From Tannerellaceae bacterium (GTDB lineage Bacteria; Bacteroidota; Bacteroidia; Bacteroidales; Tannerellaceae): 64,000 nt of DNA. A program made the translations under genes and the position numbers. The stretch spans positions 18,337-82,336 of the forward strand of contig JAIRRS010000001.1 in the NCBI GenBank assembly GCA_031255855.1, written 5' to 3'. Shown here one piece after another: positions 1 through 8,843 of the stretch; the stretch's first letter is position 1, and each line of letters begins with the position of its first letter. The notes under the pieces are model-generated. The model did no database searches, was not told the DNA's origin, and saw nothing but the letters and a program-made list of their open reading frames with translations.

Positions 1-439
1 TGTTGAATTGGATGTATTTGGGTTCCAGCGGTTTGTAATTGTCGTCGTCCCATAGGGAGCTGGTAATCATCAGGTCGGCGCTATAGCGATTGCATGCTAT
101 CGGAACGTTGTGCACGCGGCATTGGCGTAGCAACATTTGAATGTCGGCCTCATGGGGTTGGGGGTTTAAGTCGTCAATCAGGAAAATCGCCAAATTAATT
201 TCTTTGCGTACGACCATAGCGGCAATTTCAGCATCCCCTCCTAGTGGCCCTGAGTGCATCGGAGTGATTTCCGCGTAAATGTTTTTTTCATTGAACGCTT
301 TTTTTATCAAACCTCCGGTAGTGCCGGTGCATACTAAATGGTGGTGTGCGAGGAAATGAGCATTATGTACTGCCCATTCTACCATGTCAACTTTACGTCT
401 GTCGTGCGCTACAAGCGCGATTGTTAATCTTTTAGTCAT
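1..439 (-). CDS. mgsA: methylglyoxal synthase (3' end outside window)
   Basis: Converts dihydroxyacetone phosphate to methylglyoxal and phosphate, the entry to the cytosolic methylglyoxal bypass of lower glycolysis. Translation from the ATG at 439 gives MTKRLTIALVAHDRRK, then CTGTTGG for phosphate binding, GPLGGDAEIAAMV carrying the family's catalytic Asp, DDLNPQPHEAD carrying its conserved His, and VPIACNRYSADLMITS. About 146 codons are visible and the family is about 150 residues long, so only the extreme C-terminus is missing. The gene starts 21 bases after the cimA stop in the same direction and is probably the last gene of the leu/ile operon. That placement is unusual. Confidence 0.93.
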   Translation of the reverse strand, partial: MTKRLTIALVAHDRRKVDMVEWAVHNAHFLAHHHLVCTGTTGGLIKKAFNEKNIYAEITPMHSGPLGGDAEIAAMVVRKEINLAIFLIDDLNPQPHEADIQMLLRQCRVHNVPIACNRYSADLMITSSLWDDDNYKPLEPKYIQFN

Positions 440-460
440 AATTCTTAAGTTGCTAAATTG

Positions 461-1972
461 CTAACTGCTAATTTTATTGAGCATTTTAATTGTTGCCTTG
501 ATGGCCGCTTCCGTCTGGTCTCCGTCTAATCCGCGGGTTTTAAAATCAACGCCGGCAAAATTCCAACTGATTATCGTTTGGACAAACGCGTCGGTACGAC
601 CTCCCGGAGGAATAGATACAGAATAATTTGTCAACATCGGGAACGGACGGCCTAAATCGGTGTATATCATGCGCAAGGCACGCATAAAGGCATCGTATTG
701 CCCGTCTCCTGAAGCAGATTGTTCATAGGTTCCCCCATCAATTTCTATTTTCAGGGTTGCCACCGGACGTAAACCTTGTGCCAAAGATAAAGAATAATTC
801 AATATTTTGATTTTTTGCTCGGTGATTGCTTCCTGGTTTAGTAAATCACTGACGATATAAGGAAGGTCTTCTTGTGTGACCATCTCTTTCTTGTCTCCTA
901 ATTCTATGATACGTTCTGTCACTTTTTTCATCGTGTCGTCGTCCATATCAATACCTAATGCTTCCAGATTTTTACTGATATTGGATTTTCCCGAAGTTTT
1001 CCCCAGCGCGTATTCCCTGACACGTCCGAAACGTTCGGGAAGTAAATCATTATAATAGAGACAGTTTTTCTTATCCCCGTCGGCATGTACTCCTGCGCAT
1101 TGGGTGAATACGGATTCTCCTACAATCGGTCGGTTCGGCGCTACCCGTATGCCCGAAAAGCTCTCCACCAGGCGGCTGACTTTGTTTATCTTTTCCTCTT
1201 TTAGGCCGGTCTCTTCTTTTAGCTGATCTTTAATTACGGCCAAAACACTGCTGAGTGGCGCGTTGCCGGCTCGTTCACCCAAACCATTAACCGTGGTATG
1301 AATGCCTTTTATGCCTGCCCGAATGGCGGAAAATATATTGGCTACAGCCAAATCGTAATCATTGTGGGCATGGAAGTCGAATTGCAAATCGGGATAGCGT
1401 TCAACCATTTGCCGGCAATAATCGTAGGTGTTAAGCGGATTAAGAATACCTAATGTGTCTGTTATCATAAAACGTTTGATGGGGAGGTCTTTCAGCGCAT
1501 CCACCATTTGGAATACATAATCAGGGGAATCTATCATTCCGTTCGACCATGTTTCAAGATAAATATTTACCTCTATTCCAATTTGTTGAGCTAATAATAC
1601 TTCATTGTTGATATCCTCGAAGTGCTGTTCCGGTGTGCGGCGAAGTTGTTCGGTAACATGTTTATAGGAACCTTTGGCTAATAGATTTATGACACGGCAA
1701 CCGCTTTTCTCTATCCATTGAAGGGAAGCGCCATTGTCGACAAATCCTAACACTTCTAGTTTGTGAAGGTTGTTGGTTCGTTTCGCCCAGTTCGATACCT
1801 TCTTAACCCCTTCGAATTCGCCTTCGGATACACGCGCGGATGCTATTTCGAGCCGGTTTACACCCAGTTCGTTTAACAGCATTTGAGCGATACCGAGCTT
1901 TTCATGTGCCGCAAATGAAACCCCCGATGTTTGTTCTCCGTCTCGCAGGGTGGTATCCATTATTTCTATCAT
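461..1972 (-). CDS. cimA: (R)-citramalate synthase, Leptospira CimA-type (2-isopropylmalate synthase family)
   Basis: Predicted to condense pyruvate and acetyl-CoA to (R)-citramalate, which LeuCD and LeuB convert to 2-oxobutanoate for isoleucine. Seen: the [15 protein letters not shown] motif near residue 6, EIASARVSEGE, the metal-binding FHAHNDYDLAVAN, NGLGERAGNAPL, and PIVGESVFTQCAGVHADGDKK. A C-terminal LeuA-dimer regulatory domain (about residues 385-503) contains IPPGGRTDA. From memory, the TLRDGEQT-GVSF and EIASARVS motifs and the VHADGDKK and LPERFGR segments are closer to Leptospira CimA than to ordinary LeuA. The ordinary leuA is at 4090, so this is the second paralogue in one operon. 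The Ile-rich leader peptide upstream of leuA supports the assignment. The alternative is a second 2-isopropylmalate synthase. Confidence 0.82.
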   Translation of the reverse strand: MIEIMDTTLRDGEQTSGVSFAAHEKLGIAQMLLNELGVNRLEIASARVSEGEFEGVKKVSNWAKRTNNLHKLEVLGFVDNGASLQWIEKSGCRVINLLAKGSYKHVTEQLRRTPEQHFEDINNEVLLAQQIGIEVNIYLETWSNGMIDSPDYVFQMVDALKDLPIKRFMITDTLGILNPLNTYDYCRQMVERYPDLQFDFHAHNDYDLAVANIFSAIRAGIKGIHTTVNGLGERAGNAPLSSVLAVIKDQLKEETGLKEEKINKVSRLVESFSGIRVAPNRPIVGESVFTQCAGVHADGDKKNCLYYNDLLPERFGRVREYALGKTSGKSNISKNLEALGIDMDDDTMKKVTERIIELGDKKEMVTQEDLPYIVSDLLNQEAITEQKIKILNYSLSLAQGLRPVATLKIEIDGGTYEQSASGDGQYDAFMRALRMIYTDLGRPFPMLTNYSVSIPPGGRTDAFVQTIISWNFAGVDFKTRGLDGDQTEAAIKATIKMLNKISS

Positions 1973-2041
1973 AGTCCGATATTTCTAATGTTTTAATAGC
2001 ATGAAGATGGCGCAGGCGCATTTTTTGCGCCGTGCCGTCGA

Positions 2042-2632
2042 TTAATTTCGCATCTTTTCGAAAGCTTCTATCTTAGACTTATTTGCCAGAAGATAATCGA
2101 TATCGTCGAGGCCGTTTACCAGGCAATCTTTTTTATACGGATTGATTTCGAATGGCTCGGAACGGTGTGTCACGTTGTTGATGATTGTCTGGTTTGGGAG
2201 GTCGATTGTCAATGTCGTTGCCGGTTGTTTTTTTAAAGTCTCAAATATTTCAGATAAGAATTCCGGAGAAACTACTACCGGAAGGAGGCCGTTGTTCATA
2301 GAGTTGTTCTTGAATATATCGGCAAAGAAGCTGCTGACGATTGCGCGAAACCCATATCCGGCGATAGCCCAGGCGGCATGTTCGCGGCTGCTGCCGCTAC
2401 CGAAATTTTTACCGGCTACTAAGATATCGCCTTTATACGTGTCTTGGTTTAATACGAAACCGGGATTCGGATTCCCATTTTCGTCATACCGCCAATCGCG
2501 GAATAAATTGTCGCCAAACCCTTCTTTTGTGGTCGCTTTCAGGAAGCGTGCCGGTATGATTTGATCGGTGTCTACATTTTCCAGAGGAAGCGGCACACAT
2601 GTGGATGTCAGTAGAGTGAATTTTTCTTTCAT
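2042..2632 (-). CDS. leuD: 3-isopropylmalate dehydratase small subunit
   Basis: Small (swivel-domain) subunit of the LeuCD isomerase, which interconverts 2- and 3-isopropylmalate. In organisms with the citramalate route the same enzyme acts on citramalate. The sequence shows [15 protein letters not shown] near residue 18 and [16 protein letters not shown] near residue 74, the aconitase swivel signature. At 196 residues it has the usual length. It begins 6 bases after the leuC stop, so the two subunits are co-transcribed and probably translationally coupled. A 69-base gap to cimA contains no obvious terminator. Confidence 0.96.
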   Translation of the reverse strand: MKEKFTLLTSTCVPLPLENVDTDQIIPARFLKATTKEGFGDNLFRDWRYDENGNPNPGFVLNQDTYKGDILVAGKNFGSGSSREHAAWAIAGYGFRAIVSSFFADIFKNNSMNNGLLPVVVSPEFLSEIFETLKKQPATTLTIDLPNQTIINNVTHRSEPFEINPYKKDCLVNGLDDIDYLLANKSKIEAFEKMRN

Positions 2633-2638
2633 AAAGAA

Positions 2639-4063
2639 TTAATCATTAGCCATTAAACAAGAATCGTTCAGAAACTCTCTAGGGTCGGAAATTACTCCGG
2701 TTACGGCAGCGGCAGCGGCAACTAACGGGCCGGCCAGGATGGTTCGCGATCCGGGGCCTTGACGGCCTTCGAAATTGCGATTGGACGTAGATACGGCGTA
2801 TTTGCCGGGAGGCACTTTGTCGTCGTTCATGGCCAGACAAGCGGAACAGCCTGGTTGGCGTAACTGGAATCCGGCATCGTTGAGTATTTTATCAATCCCT
2901 TCTGCCTTAATTTGCTTTTCTACCATCCAACTGCCGGGCACGAGCCATGCGGTTACATGGCCGGCTTTTTTCTTTCCATTTACGATGGAGGCGAAAGCGC
3001 GGAAATCTTCTATACGGCCGTTGGTGCAACTGCCCAGGAATACATAATCAATCTTTTTCCCTTCCATCGGATCACCCGGTTGGAAACCCATATAGTCAAG
3101 GGCTTTCTTGAACGAAGTACGCCCGGCTTCGTCTACACTTTCCAGGGAAGGGATCCGCTCCTTTACGCCTAATCCCATGCCGGGGTTAGTCCCGTAGGTA
3201 ACCATCGGTTCGATATCTTCGGCGCGGAATGTGATTTCTTTGTCGAATGTTGCATCTTGATCGCTATGCAATGTTTTCCAATAGGCAAGCGCCTTTTCCC
3301 ATGCTTCGGCACGAGGCGTAAATTCGCGGTCTTTCAAGTAATCGCAGGTCACTTGGTCGGGGGCAATCATACCGCCGCGGGCGCCCATTTCTATTGAAAG
3401 GTTGCATATCGTAAGACGCTCTTCCATTGTCGTGTTGCGGATTGTTTCCCCGGCATATTCCACAAAATAACCGGTGGCTCCTCCGGTAGACATTTTACGA
3501 ATGATGTATAAGGCAATGTCTTTTGCTGTTACGCCAGGTTTTAGCTTTCCGTCGATAGTGATGCGCATTGTTTTAGGCTTACGTTGCATGATACATTGGG
3601 TAGCCAGTGTCATTTCCACTTCGCTTGTCCCTATTCCAAATGCGATAGCTCCCAGCGCACCGTGGGTAGATGTATGCGAGTCGCCGCAAACCAGTGTCAT
3701 GCCCGGAAGTGTAAGGCCGTTTTCAGGCCCTACTACATGGATAATCCCGTTTTTCGGATGTTGTAATCCGTAATAGGCCAAGCCAAAGTCTTTGGCATTT
3801 TTCTCCAACGTATCTACCTGTTTTTTTGATACAGGGTCTTCAATCGGTTTATCCTGGTTCAATGTTGGTATATTGTGGTCGGGAATACAAGTTACTTTTT
3901 CCGGACGGAACGCTTTAAGCCCTCTCCCGCGAAGTCCTGCAAAAGCTTGCGGGCTGGTTACCTCGTGACAATACAAGCGGTCGATGTACAGTTGTATTGT
4001 GCCGTCGGGTAATGTGTCAACAACATGTTTTTCCCAGATTTTGTCGAATAATGTTTTTCCCAT
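2639..4063 (-). CDS. leuC: 3-isopropylmalate dehydratase large subunit
   Basis: Catalytic subunit of the [4Fe-4S] isopropylmalate isomerase of the aconitase superfamily. The substrate-loop motif [19 protein letters not shown] lies near residue 128. The cluster cysteines are visible in [11 protein letters not shown] and in the pair within [12 protein letters not shown]. At 474 residues it matches bacterial LeuC. It sits between leuA (26-base gap) and leuD (6-base gap). If the cimA call is right, this enzyme serves both leucine and isoleucine synthesis. Confidence 0.96.
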   Translation of the reverse strand: MGKTLFDKIWEKHVVDTLPDGTIQLYIDRLYCHEVTSPQAFAGLRGRGLKAFRPEKVTCIPDHNIPTLNQDKPIEDPVSKKQVDTLEKNAKDFGLAYYGLQHPKNGIIHVVGPENGLTLPGMTLVCGDSHTSTHGALGAIAFGIGTSEVEMTLATQCIMQRKPKTMRITIDGKLKPGVTAKDIALYIIRKMSTGGATGYFVEYAGETIRNTTMEERLTICNLSIEMGARGGMIAPDQVTCDYLKDREFTPRAEAWEKALAYWKTLHSDQDATFDKEITFRAEDIEPMVTYGTNPGMGLGVKERIPSLESVDEAGRTSFKKALDYMGFQPGDPMEGKKIDYVFLGSCTNGRIEDFRAFASIVNGKKKAGHVTAWLVPGSWMVEKQIKAEGIDKILNDAGFQLRQPGCSACLAMNDDKVPPGKYAVSTSNRNFEGRQGPGSRTILAGPLVAAAAAVTGVISDPREFLNDSCLMAND

Positions 4064-4089
4064 TTTTATTACTTGTTAATCATTGATCG

Positions 4090-5589
4090 TTACATAATGA
4101 ATTTATTGATCGCGTCAACGAAAGCCTCTACCGAAGCGGCAATGATGTCGGTATTTGCCGAGAATCCGTAGTATACATTTCCTTTATACTCCACTTGCAT
4201 ATGTACTTTCCCCGTGTCGTCACTTCCTTTGCTTATGGCTTGGATTAGGAACTCTTGTATGGTCATATCGCTGTTGCTGATTGCTTTCTTTACCGCTTTA
4301 ATACCGGCGTCCACCGGCCCGTTTCCCGCTGCTGCCTCACAACGTCTTACGCCGGAAAGGTTCAGGCAAACACTTGCCATGGATTGTAGTCCGATGCCGC
4401 TTGTCACTTGTAAGTGTTCCAGTTTGATGCGATGTGTGTCTGTCCGGTCTTTGCCTGCCAGCATCAATACGTCGTCGTCGTTGATATCTTTTTTGCGGTC
4501 GGCCAGTTTCAGGAATTCGGCATATGCCTTGTCCAGTTTTTCCTGCTCCAGATCAACGCCCAATACATGCAGGCGATGTTTCAGGGCGGCACGTCCGCTA
4601 CGGGCTGTCAGTACAATGGCATTGTCGTCGATTCCTACATCTTTCGGATCGATGATTTCATAGCTTTCGCGGTTTTTTAAAACGCCGTCCTGGTGTATGC
4701 CTGATGAATGAGCAAATGCGTTACGCCCTACAATGGCTTTATTGGGTTGAACCGGCATATTCATCAAACAGGAAACCATGCGGCTGGCGCCATATATCTT
4801 TTGACTGTTGATGTTTGTCATAATACCTGTTTCTTTGTGACTTTTAAAAATCATGGCCACTTCTTCCAGCGATGTGTTCCCGGCTCGTTCGCCAATGCCA
4901 TTGATGGTTACTTCTACCTGTCGCGCACCATTCAACACGCCTTGTACCGTGTTGGCCGTGGCCATTCCCAAATCGTTATGGCAGTGGGTGGAAATAATGA
5001 CTTTGTCAATATCTTTTACATGGTTAATCAGGTAATTGATTTTTGCTCCATACTCGTCGGGCAAACAATATCCGGTGGTGTCGGGGATGTTTACAACTGT
5101 CGCGCCTGCCTTGATAACGGCTTCTATCACCCTTGCCAGGTAAGCATTATCCGCGCGTCCGGCGTCTTCGGCATAAAATTCCACGTCTTCAACAAATTTT
5201 TTGGCATATTTGACACAGGCAATGGCCCGTTCAAGTATTTCATCCCGGGTAGAATTGAATTTGTATTTGATGTGATAGTCGGAGACCCCAATTCCTGTAT
5301 GGATGCGTCCTTTCTTGGCATATTTGAGCGCTTCGGCGGCCACTTCAATATCTTTTTCTACTGCACGTGTCAATGCGCAAATCGTTGGCCATGTCACAGC
5401 CTTTGAAATCGCTACAACACTATTGAAGTCGCCGGGACTTGATACAGGGAAACCTGCTTCAATCACATCCACTCCCAGTCCTTCCAATACCTTGGCTACC
5501 TCAATCTTTTCGATACTGTTCAGTTGGCATCCGGGTACTTGTTCACCATCTCGTAATGTGGTGTCGAAAATGAATAATCTTTCTGCCAT
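4090..5589 (-). CDS. leuA: 2-isopropylmalate synthase
   Basis: First committed step of leucine synthesis: acetyl-CoA plus 3-methyl-2-oxobutanoate gives 2-isopropylmalate. Seen: [15 protein letters not shown] at residues 8-22, [14 protein letters not shown] with the metal-binding His-x-His, and [16 protein letters not shown]-terminal LeuA-dimer domain from about residue 385 mediates leucine feedback in this family. At 499 residues it is a normal bacterial LeuA. It is the first structural gene of the operon. Its start lies 28 bases downstream of a terminator (T-run at 5612-5617) and is preceded by a leader-peptide attenuator, so expression probably follows charged Ile/Leu tRNA. Confidence 0.95.
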   Translation of the reverse strand: MAERLFIFDTTLRDGEQVPGCQLNSIEKIEVAKVLEGLGVDVIEAGFPVSSPGDFNSVVAISKAVTWPTICALTRAVEKDIEVAAEALKYAKKGRIHTGIGVSDYHIKYKFNSTRDEILERAIACVKYAKKFVEDVEFYAEDAGRADNAYLARVIEAVIKAGATVVNIPDTTGYCLPDEYGAKINYLINHVKDIDKVIISTHCHNDLGMATANTVQGVLNGARQVEVTINGIGERAGNTSLEEVAMIFKSHKETGIMTNINSQKIYGASRMVSCLMNMPVQPNKAIVGRNAFAHSSGIHQDGVLKNRESYEIIDPKDVGIDDNAIVLTARSGRAALKHRLHVLGVDLEQEKLDKAYAEFLKLADRKKDINDDDVLMLAGKDRTDTHRIKLEHLQVTSGIGLQSMASVCLNLSGVRRCEAAAGNGPVDAGIKAVKKAISNSDMTIQEFLIQAISKGSDDTGKVHMQVEYKGNVYYGFSANTDIIAASVEAFVDAINKFIM

Positions 5590-5611
5590 TGTTTTGTTAC
5601 ATTTATTTAAT

Positions 5612-5643
5612 AAAAAACCCTCTCACTAAGGAAGTGAGAGGGG
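5612..5643 (-). terminator. attenuator terminator of the leu/ile operon
   Basis: On the minus strand a 10-bp perfect stem (arms 5633-5642 and 5618-5627, CCCTCTCACT against AGTGAGAGGG) with a 5-base loop is followed directly by six T (5612-5617): a textbook intrinsic terminator 28 bases before the leuA start. The 5' arm plus loop (5629-5639) is also complementary over 11 bp to 5677-5687, the end of the leader peptide, so an antiterminator can compete with it. Confidence 0.88.
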
Positions 5644-5678
5644 CTCTTTGATTTTTTTGTTTACACAACACAACAATC

Positions 5679-5750
5679 TCACTTCCTATCCTGCCGGCAA
5701 AGTAGAATAATAATGGAAATAATGAGGTTATTTGTTATGTGCGATATCAT
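5679..5750 (-). CDS. leu/ile operon leader peptide (23 aa)
   Basis: ATG at 5750, TGA at 5681-5679. The peptide begins MISHITNN, continues LIISIIILL and ends CRQDRK, so 7 of 23 residues are Ile and 3 are Leu, with eight of them inside nine consecutive codons. The last codons (AGG AAG TGA) form one arm of the antiterminator (5677-5687). A ribosome that reaches the stop would cover this arm and let the terminator at 5612-5643 form. A ribosome stalled in the Ile/Leu run would leave it free. A TTTG-N19-TATATTTG promoter lies 34 bases upstream. The Ile excess fits an operon that also makes the isoleucine precursor citramalate. Confidence 0.82.
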   Translation of the reverse strand: MISHITNNLIISIIILLCRQDRK

Positions 5751-5783
5751 GTTTTGCTATGACGATTCGAAAATTTGACGGTG

Positions 5784-5814
5784 CAAATATACAGTCTTTT
5801 TCGAAACCTGCAAA
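5784..5814 (-). promoter_or_regulatory. Bacteroidales promoter for leu leader and operon
   Basis: On the minus strand TTTG (5814-5811), a 19-base spacer and TATATTTG (5791-5784) match the -33/-7 consensus TTTG-N19-TAnnTTTG of the Bacteroidetes primary sigma factor. The start point is expected near 5777, giving a short 5' end before the leader peptide ATG at 5750. Confidence 0.8.
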
Positions 5815-5933
5815 TATAATCCGATGTTTTTTGCATGCTTTTTCTTATAAAATAAAAGCAAAGGGGTAAGAATCTCTATTGGTTTGTTAGAAGCTGTTTT
5901 GTTTTTGTCAAACGAAGCGACAGGCCCCAAATT

Positions 5934-6009
5934 CAATGGGATGATTTAAGGAAAACATCCCATTGTTTTCCAAAGATCATCCCATTGAAACCGGAAAAAC
6001 ATCCAAATG
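5934..6009. repeat. 22-bp phased quasi-palindrome array, locus 1
   Basis: Four 10-bp cores start at 5934 (CAATGGGATG), 5956 and 5978 (CATCCCATTG) and 6000 (CATCCAAATG), exactly 22 bases apart. The first is the reverse complement of the second. The 12-base spacers alternate between an AGGAAAA/CCAAAGAT type and an AAACCGGAAAAA type. Read on the minus strand, the core and spacer order closely matches locus 2 (32669-32744). The array fills most of the 311-base gene-free stretch 5751-6061, between the sensor kinase stop and the leu leader promoter about 120 bases away. Nothing else is recognised in that gap apart from the promoter. Confidence 0.85.
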
Positions 6010-6061
6010 AAAAGGGATAATCCGTTTGTTCTTGTTTTTCCGTTGAATAATAGGTATTTGA

Positions 6062-8737
6062 TTAGCGGGATAACAAGGCGGTTATTTTGTCTTTCAACTC
6101 CTTTGTTTTTATCGGTTTGGCAACATATCCGTCGAATCCGCTGTTAAGTATCCGTTGTTCATCTTCTGAAAAAGCAAAAGCTGTTACGGCTATAATGGGG
6201 GTTTGCTTGTCGGTTTTCCGTATTTCAGCCGTTGCTGTATATCCGTCCATGACAGGCATTTTGATATCCATCAGGATGAGATCGGGGAAGTGTTGGTTAT
6301 ATAGTTCGATTGCTTCTTTCCCATTGTGCGCGTAGAGGAGGTTGTACTCTTTCAGGGTGGCGCTGAACAGGATGTAATTACTTTCGTTGTCTTCGGCAAT
6401 TAGCAGGGTAGCTTTTTTCTTATACTCTTCCACAAACACTACCTGGTGCGATTTCTTTTCTTCTTTTTCCCCGATGTTGATCAAGATCTTTTTAGGAAGT
6501 GTAAACCAGAATGTGGAACCTGTGCCGTATTCGGAATCGACCCCTATTTCACCCCCAAACTTGTTGATTATCGTTTGGCTGATAGACAATCCTAATCCGG
6601 TTCCCTGTACAAATCCGTTTAATTTCACAAAACGGTCAAATATAGTGTTGCGCCTTTCTTCTTCAATCCCAACGCCAGTATCTTCTACGTAAAAATAGAT
6701 GTCGTTTTCCCTGATGCGGTAACCAAAACGGATGCTTCCTTCATTTGTGAACTTGATGGCATTGTTGAGGAAGTTCATCATTACTTGCGACAGACGATTT
6801 TTATCTGTCCGTATTATGCAATGGGATACTTTTTCGGCAAACACTACTTCTACGGATTTTTTTGCCTTTATTCGCGACGTTTGCTCCATATCGGAAAATA
6901 GTTGGTTGATGTCTACATTCATGTAGATAAATTCCAGCGTACCTGCTTCAATTTTTGCTAAGTCCAGAATATCATTGATTAATTGCAGTAATAACTCGTT
7001 GTTTGTATTAATGATGCCTACGTATTCTTCCCGTTCGCCGGGGTCGTCCGTGGATGCTAATAAGTCGGAAAATCCGACAATAGCGTTAAGGGGAGTGCGG
7101 ATTTCGTGGCTCATATTAGCCAGGAAGGCTGATTTCAGCCGGTCGGACTCTTCCGCTTTTTCTTTGGCTTTCCGAAGTTGCATTTCCGTTTTTTTCAGAG
7201 ACGTAATGTCTTCTTTCTTGACCACTACGCCTAGCAGTTCTCCCTTGTTGTCGATAATAGGATTGGCCATGACATGTACATACTGGTCTACAGTGCAATG
7301 CTGTATGGCTTCAACCCTCTCCCTCGTTTTCATGGCCTGGATAACGGTACAATCCGTGCAATAAGGCTCAATGCCGTCTTTAACAAGGCAACAATTGGTC
7401 GGCCCGAATTCGGGAATACATTCAGATACGACATTATTGCGCCATTTAATCGTGAAATCCGGATTGATAAACACAATAGACGCCTGGACATTGTTCATGA
7501 TAATCGTGTTGTCGGCCTGCAAATCCATCAATCGGTCTTTCAGTTTGTTGGAACGGTAAAAGAAATAAGCCAACATGATCAGGAACAATAATAGTATGAG
7601 GGTTATGGAAAGCAATATTTCGTATCGATACTCGGAAAAAACACTTACATACTTATTGATGAAATCGGAAGCAGAAGGTAATGCTTCCAGGGGAATGCCC
7701 CATTCCTTTATTTTTTGTGCGTCGAAAACGTAATAATTAGGTAATAAGACAGCCTTGACATCCTTCATTTGAATGGTTCCGTTTTGCAGGTCGACGGCTC
7801 TGCGGGCAAGGTCTTTCCCCAACGTGCGGTATTGGGGTACGTATCCTCCGATAGCCCAATGCCCTAATCCTGTAAAAGAAAGGGTAAATGCCGGTATATC
7901 GGGTTTGGCCGACATCATGGCGTACGTGGCATTCCCGATGTAATAACTTTCGTTTACATCTACTCGCCATGTTCCTAATAATAGGGCTGTGCGGGGAGGA
8001 AGATTTTCAATCTGGCTGATGATTGTATAAATGCTGTTTTTCCTTCCGTCTAACAAGATTAGGTCGAGATCGTCTATCTTTTTTAGTTCTTTTTCAACAT
8101 GTGATTGTAGAGCAACTCCCACATAGCTGTTATCTGTAATTAATGCGATGTGCTTTGTCTCCGGATAAAGCTTTTGTATCAGGTCTATATTTTTCTTTAT
8201 GTCATACGAGTATAGGTAACCGGAAACAGTCGGATTTGTGTCCAATATGCTTTGTAAATCCATGCTTTGGGGCGTCCATTCCGAAAGCTTGACGGTGGAA
8301 TCGGGAAGTAAAACGGCATTATTGCTTACCATAGCGCATAATACCGGAACCCTGTCTTTATCTTCCGAATCTATGGAAAGGTAAGAAGACCAACCTTCTT
8401 GCCCAAGGATAATAATGATGTCGGGCGTGTTTTCTCCGGTGTATTTCGACAGGATGTCGGCCATTTTGCTTTTCCAGGAAGGCGCTTCAAAAAGGCTTTT
8501 GCAATTCATGTTTTCAATGGCTACCGTAGATGTTCCTCCCAGAAGTTTGTATTCATCCAGAAATTCGGTGATGTTTTGAGTCGTGTTTTTTGTGTCGGGG
8601 TTATATGAACTTATTATCAGTATGCGACTCTCTTTATTCGCGAAAATCGGAGGGGAGGCAGCAAATAAAAAAAGAGAAAACACGACAAGCAGCAGATAAC
8701 GGTAATTGCTTGCAATAAAAAAAAGATTGTATTTCAT
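6062..8737 (-). CDS. hybrid two-component sensor kinase with periplasmic binding-protein-like sensor
   Basis: Membrane-bound signalling protein of 891 residues. In order: signal anchor (about 13-34), an extracytoplasmic region resembling ABC sugar/tripartite-type binding proteins (about 36-360), a transmembrane helix (about 373-395), and a PAS domain (about 408-515). The PAS domain is rich in cysteine (C440, C449, C450, C460, C463, C481). A coiled linker, HisKA with SHEIRTP (His544) and HATPase_c follow, with N box near 658, DTGVG near 686 and GTGLGL near 712. A C-terminal receiver has phospho-acceptor Asp824 in LILMDIKMP and Lys874. There is no DNA-binding domain, so output must pass to another protein. 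The ligand is unknown. A TACATTTG box (complement of 8760-8767) is a plausible -7 element. Confidence 0.9.
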   Translation of the reverse strand: MKYNLFFIASNYRYLLLVVFSLFLFAASPPIFANKESRILIISSYNPDTKNTTQNITEFLDEYKLLGGTSTVAIENMNCKSLFEAPSWKSKMADILSKYTGENTPDIIIILGQEGWSSYLSIDSEDKDRVPVLCAMVSNNAVLLPDSTVKLSEWTPQSMDLQSILDTNPTVSGYLYSYDIKKNIDLIQKLYPETKHIALITDNSYVGVALQSHVEKELKKIDDLDLILLDGRKNSIYTIISQIENLPPRTALLLGTWRVDVNESYYIGNATYAMMSAKPDIPAFTLSFTGLGHWAIGGYVPQYRTLGKDLARRAVDLQNGTIQMKDVKAVLLPNYYVFDAQKIKEWGIPLEALPSASDFINKYVSVFSEYRYEILLSITLILLLFLIMLAYFFYRSNKLKDRLMDLQADNTIIMNNVQASIVFINPDFTIKWRNNVVSECIPEFGPTNCCLVKDGIEPYCTDCTVIQAMKTRERVEAIQHCTVDQYVHVMANPIIDNKGELLGVVVKKEDITSLKKTEMQLRKAKEKAEESDRLKSAFLANMSHEIRTPLNAIVGFSDLLASTDDPGEREEYVGIINTNNELLLQLINDILDLAKIEAGTLEFIYMNVDINQLFSDMEQTSRIKAKKSVEVVFAEKVSHCIIRTDKNRLSQVMMNFLNNAIKFTNEGSIRFGYRIRENDIYFYVEDTGVGIEEERRNTIFDRFVKLNGFVQGTGLGLSISQTIINKFGGEIGVDSEYGTGSTFWFTLPKKILINIGEKEEKKSHQVVFVEEYKKKATLLIAEDNESNYILFSATLKEYNLLYAHNGKEAIELYNQHFPDLILMDIKMPVMDGYTATAEIRKTDKQTPIIAVTAFAFSEDEQRILNSGFDGYVAKPIKTKELKDKITALLSR

Positions 8738-8843
8738 TGCTGTTTAAATACGTTTCATGCAAATGTAGTTATTTTTTATAAATAAGTCGGAAAATAGTTA
8801 ACAAATTGACTACATTTTTAACTGGGCTTATTTGGAGGTTATT

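Noticed and set aside
4708..5406. 232-codon open frame antisense to leuA
   Set aside because: Lies wholly within the strongly conserved leuA coding sequence; its translation has no recognisable family and is explained by codon bias of the real gene.
5784..5814. Opposite-strand promoter for an unannotated plus-strand gene in the leu leader gap
   Set aside because: No plus-strand TAnnTTTG with correct spacing and no credible plus-strand ORF; the minus-strand match is exact.
5934..6009. CRISPR-like interpretation of the 22-bp phased arrays
   Set aside because: Repeats are only 10 bp and degenerate, spacers are 12 bp and recur between loci, and no cas gene is in the window.
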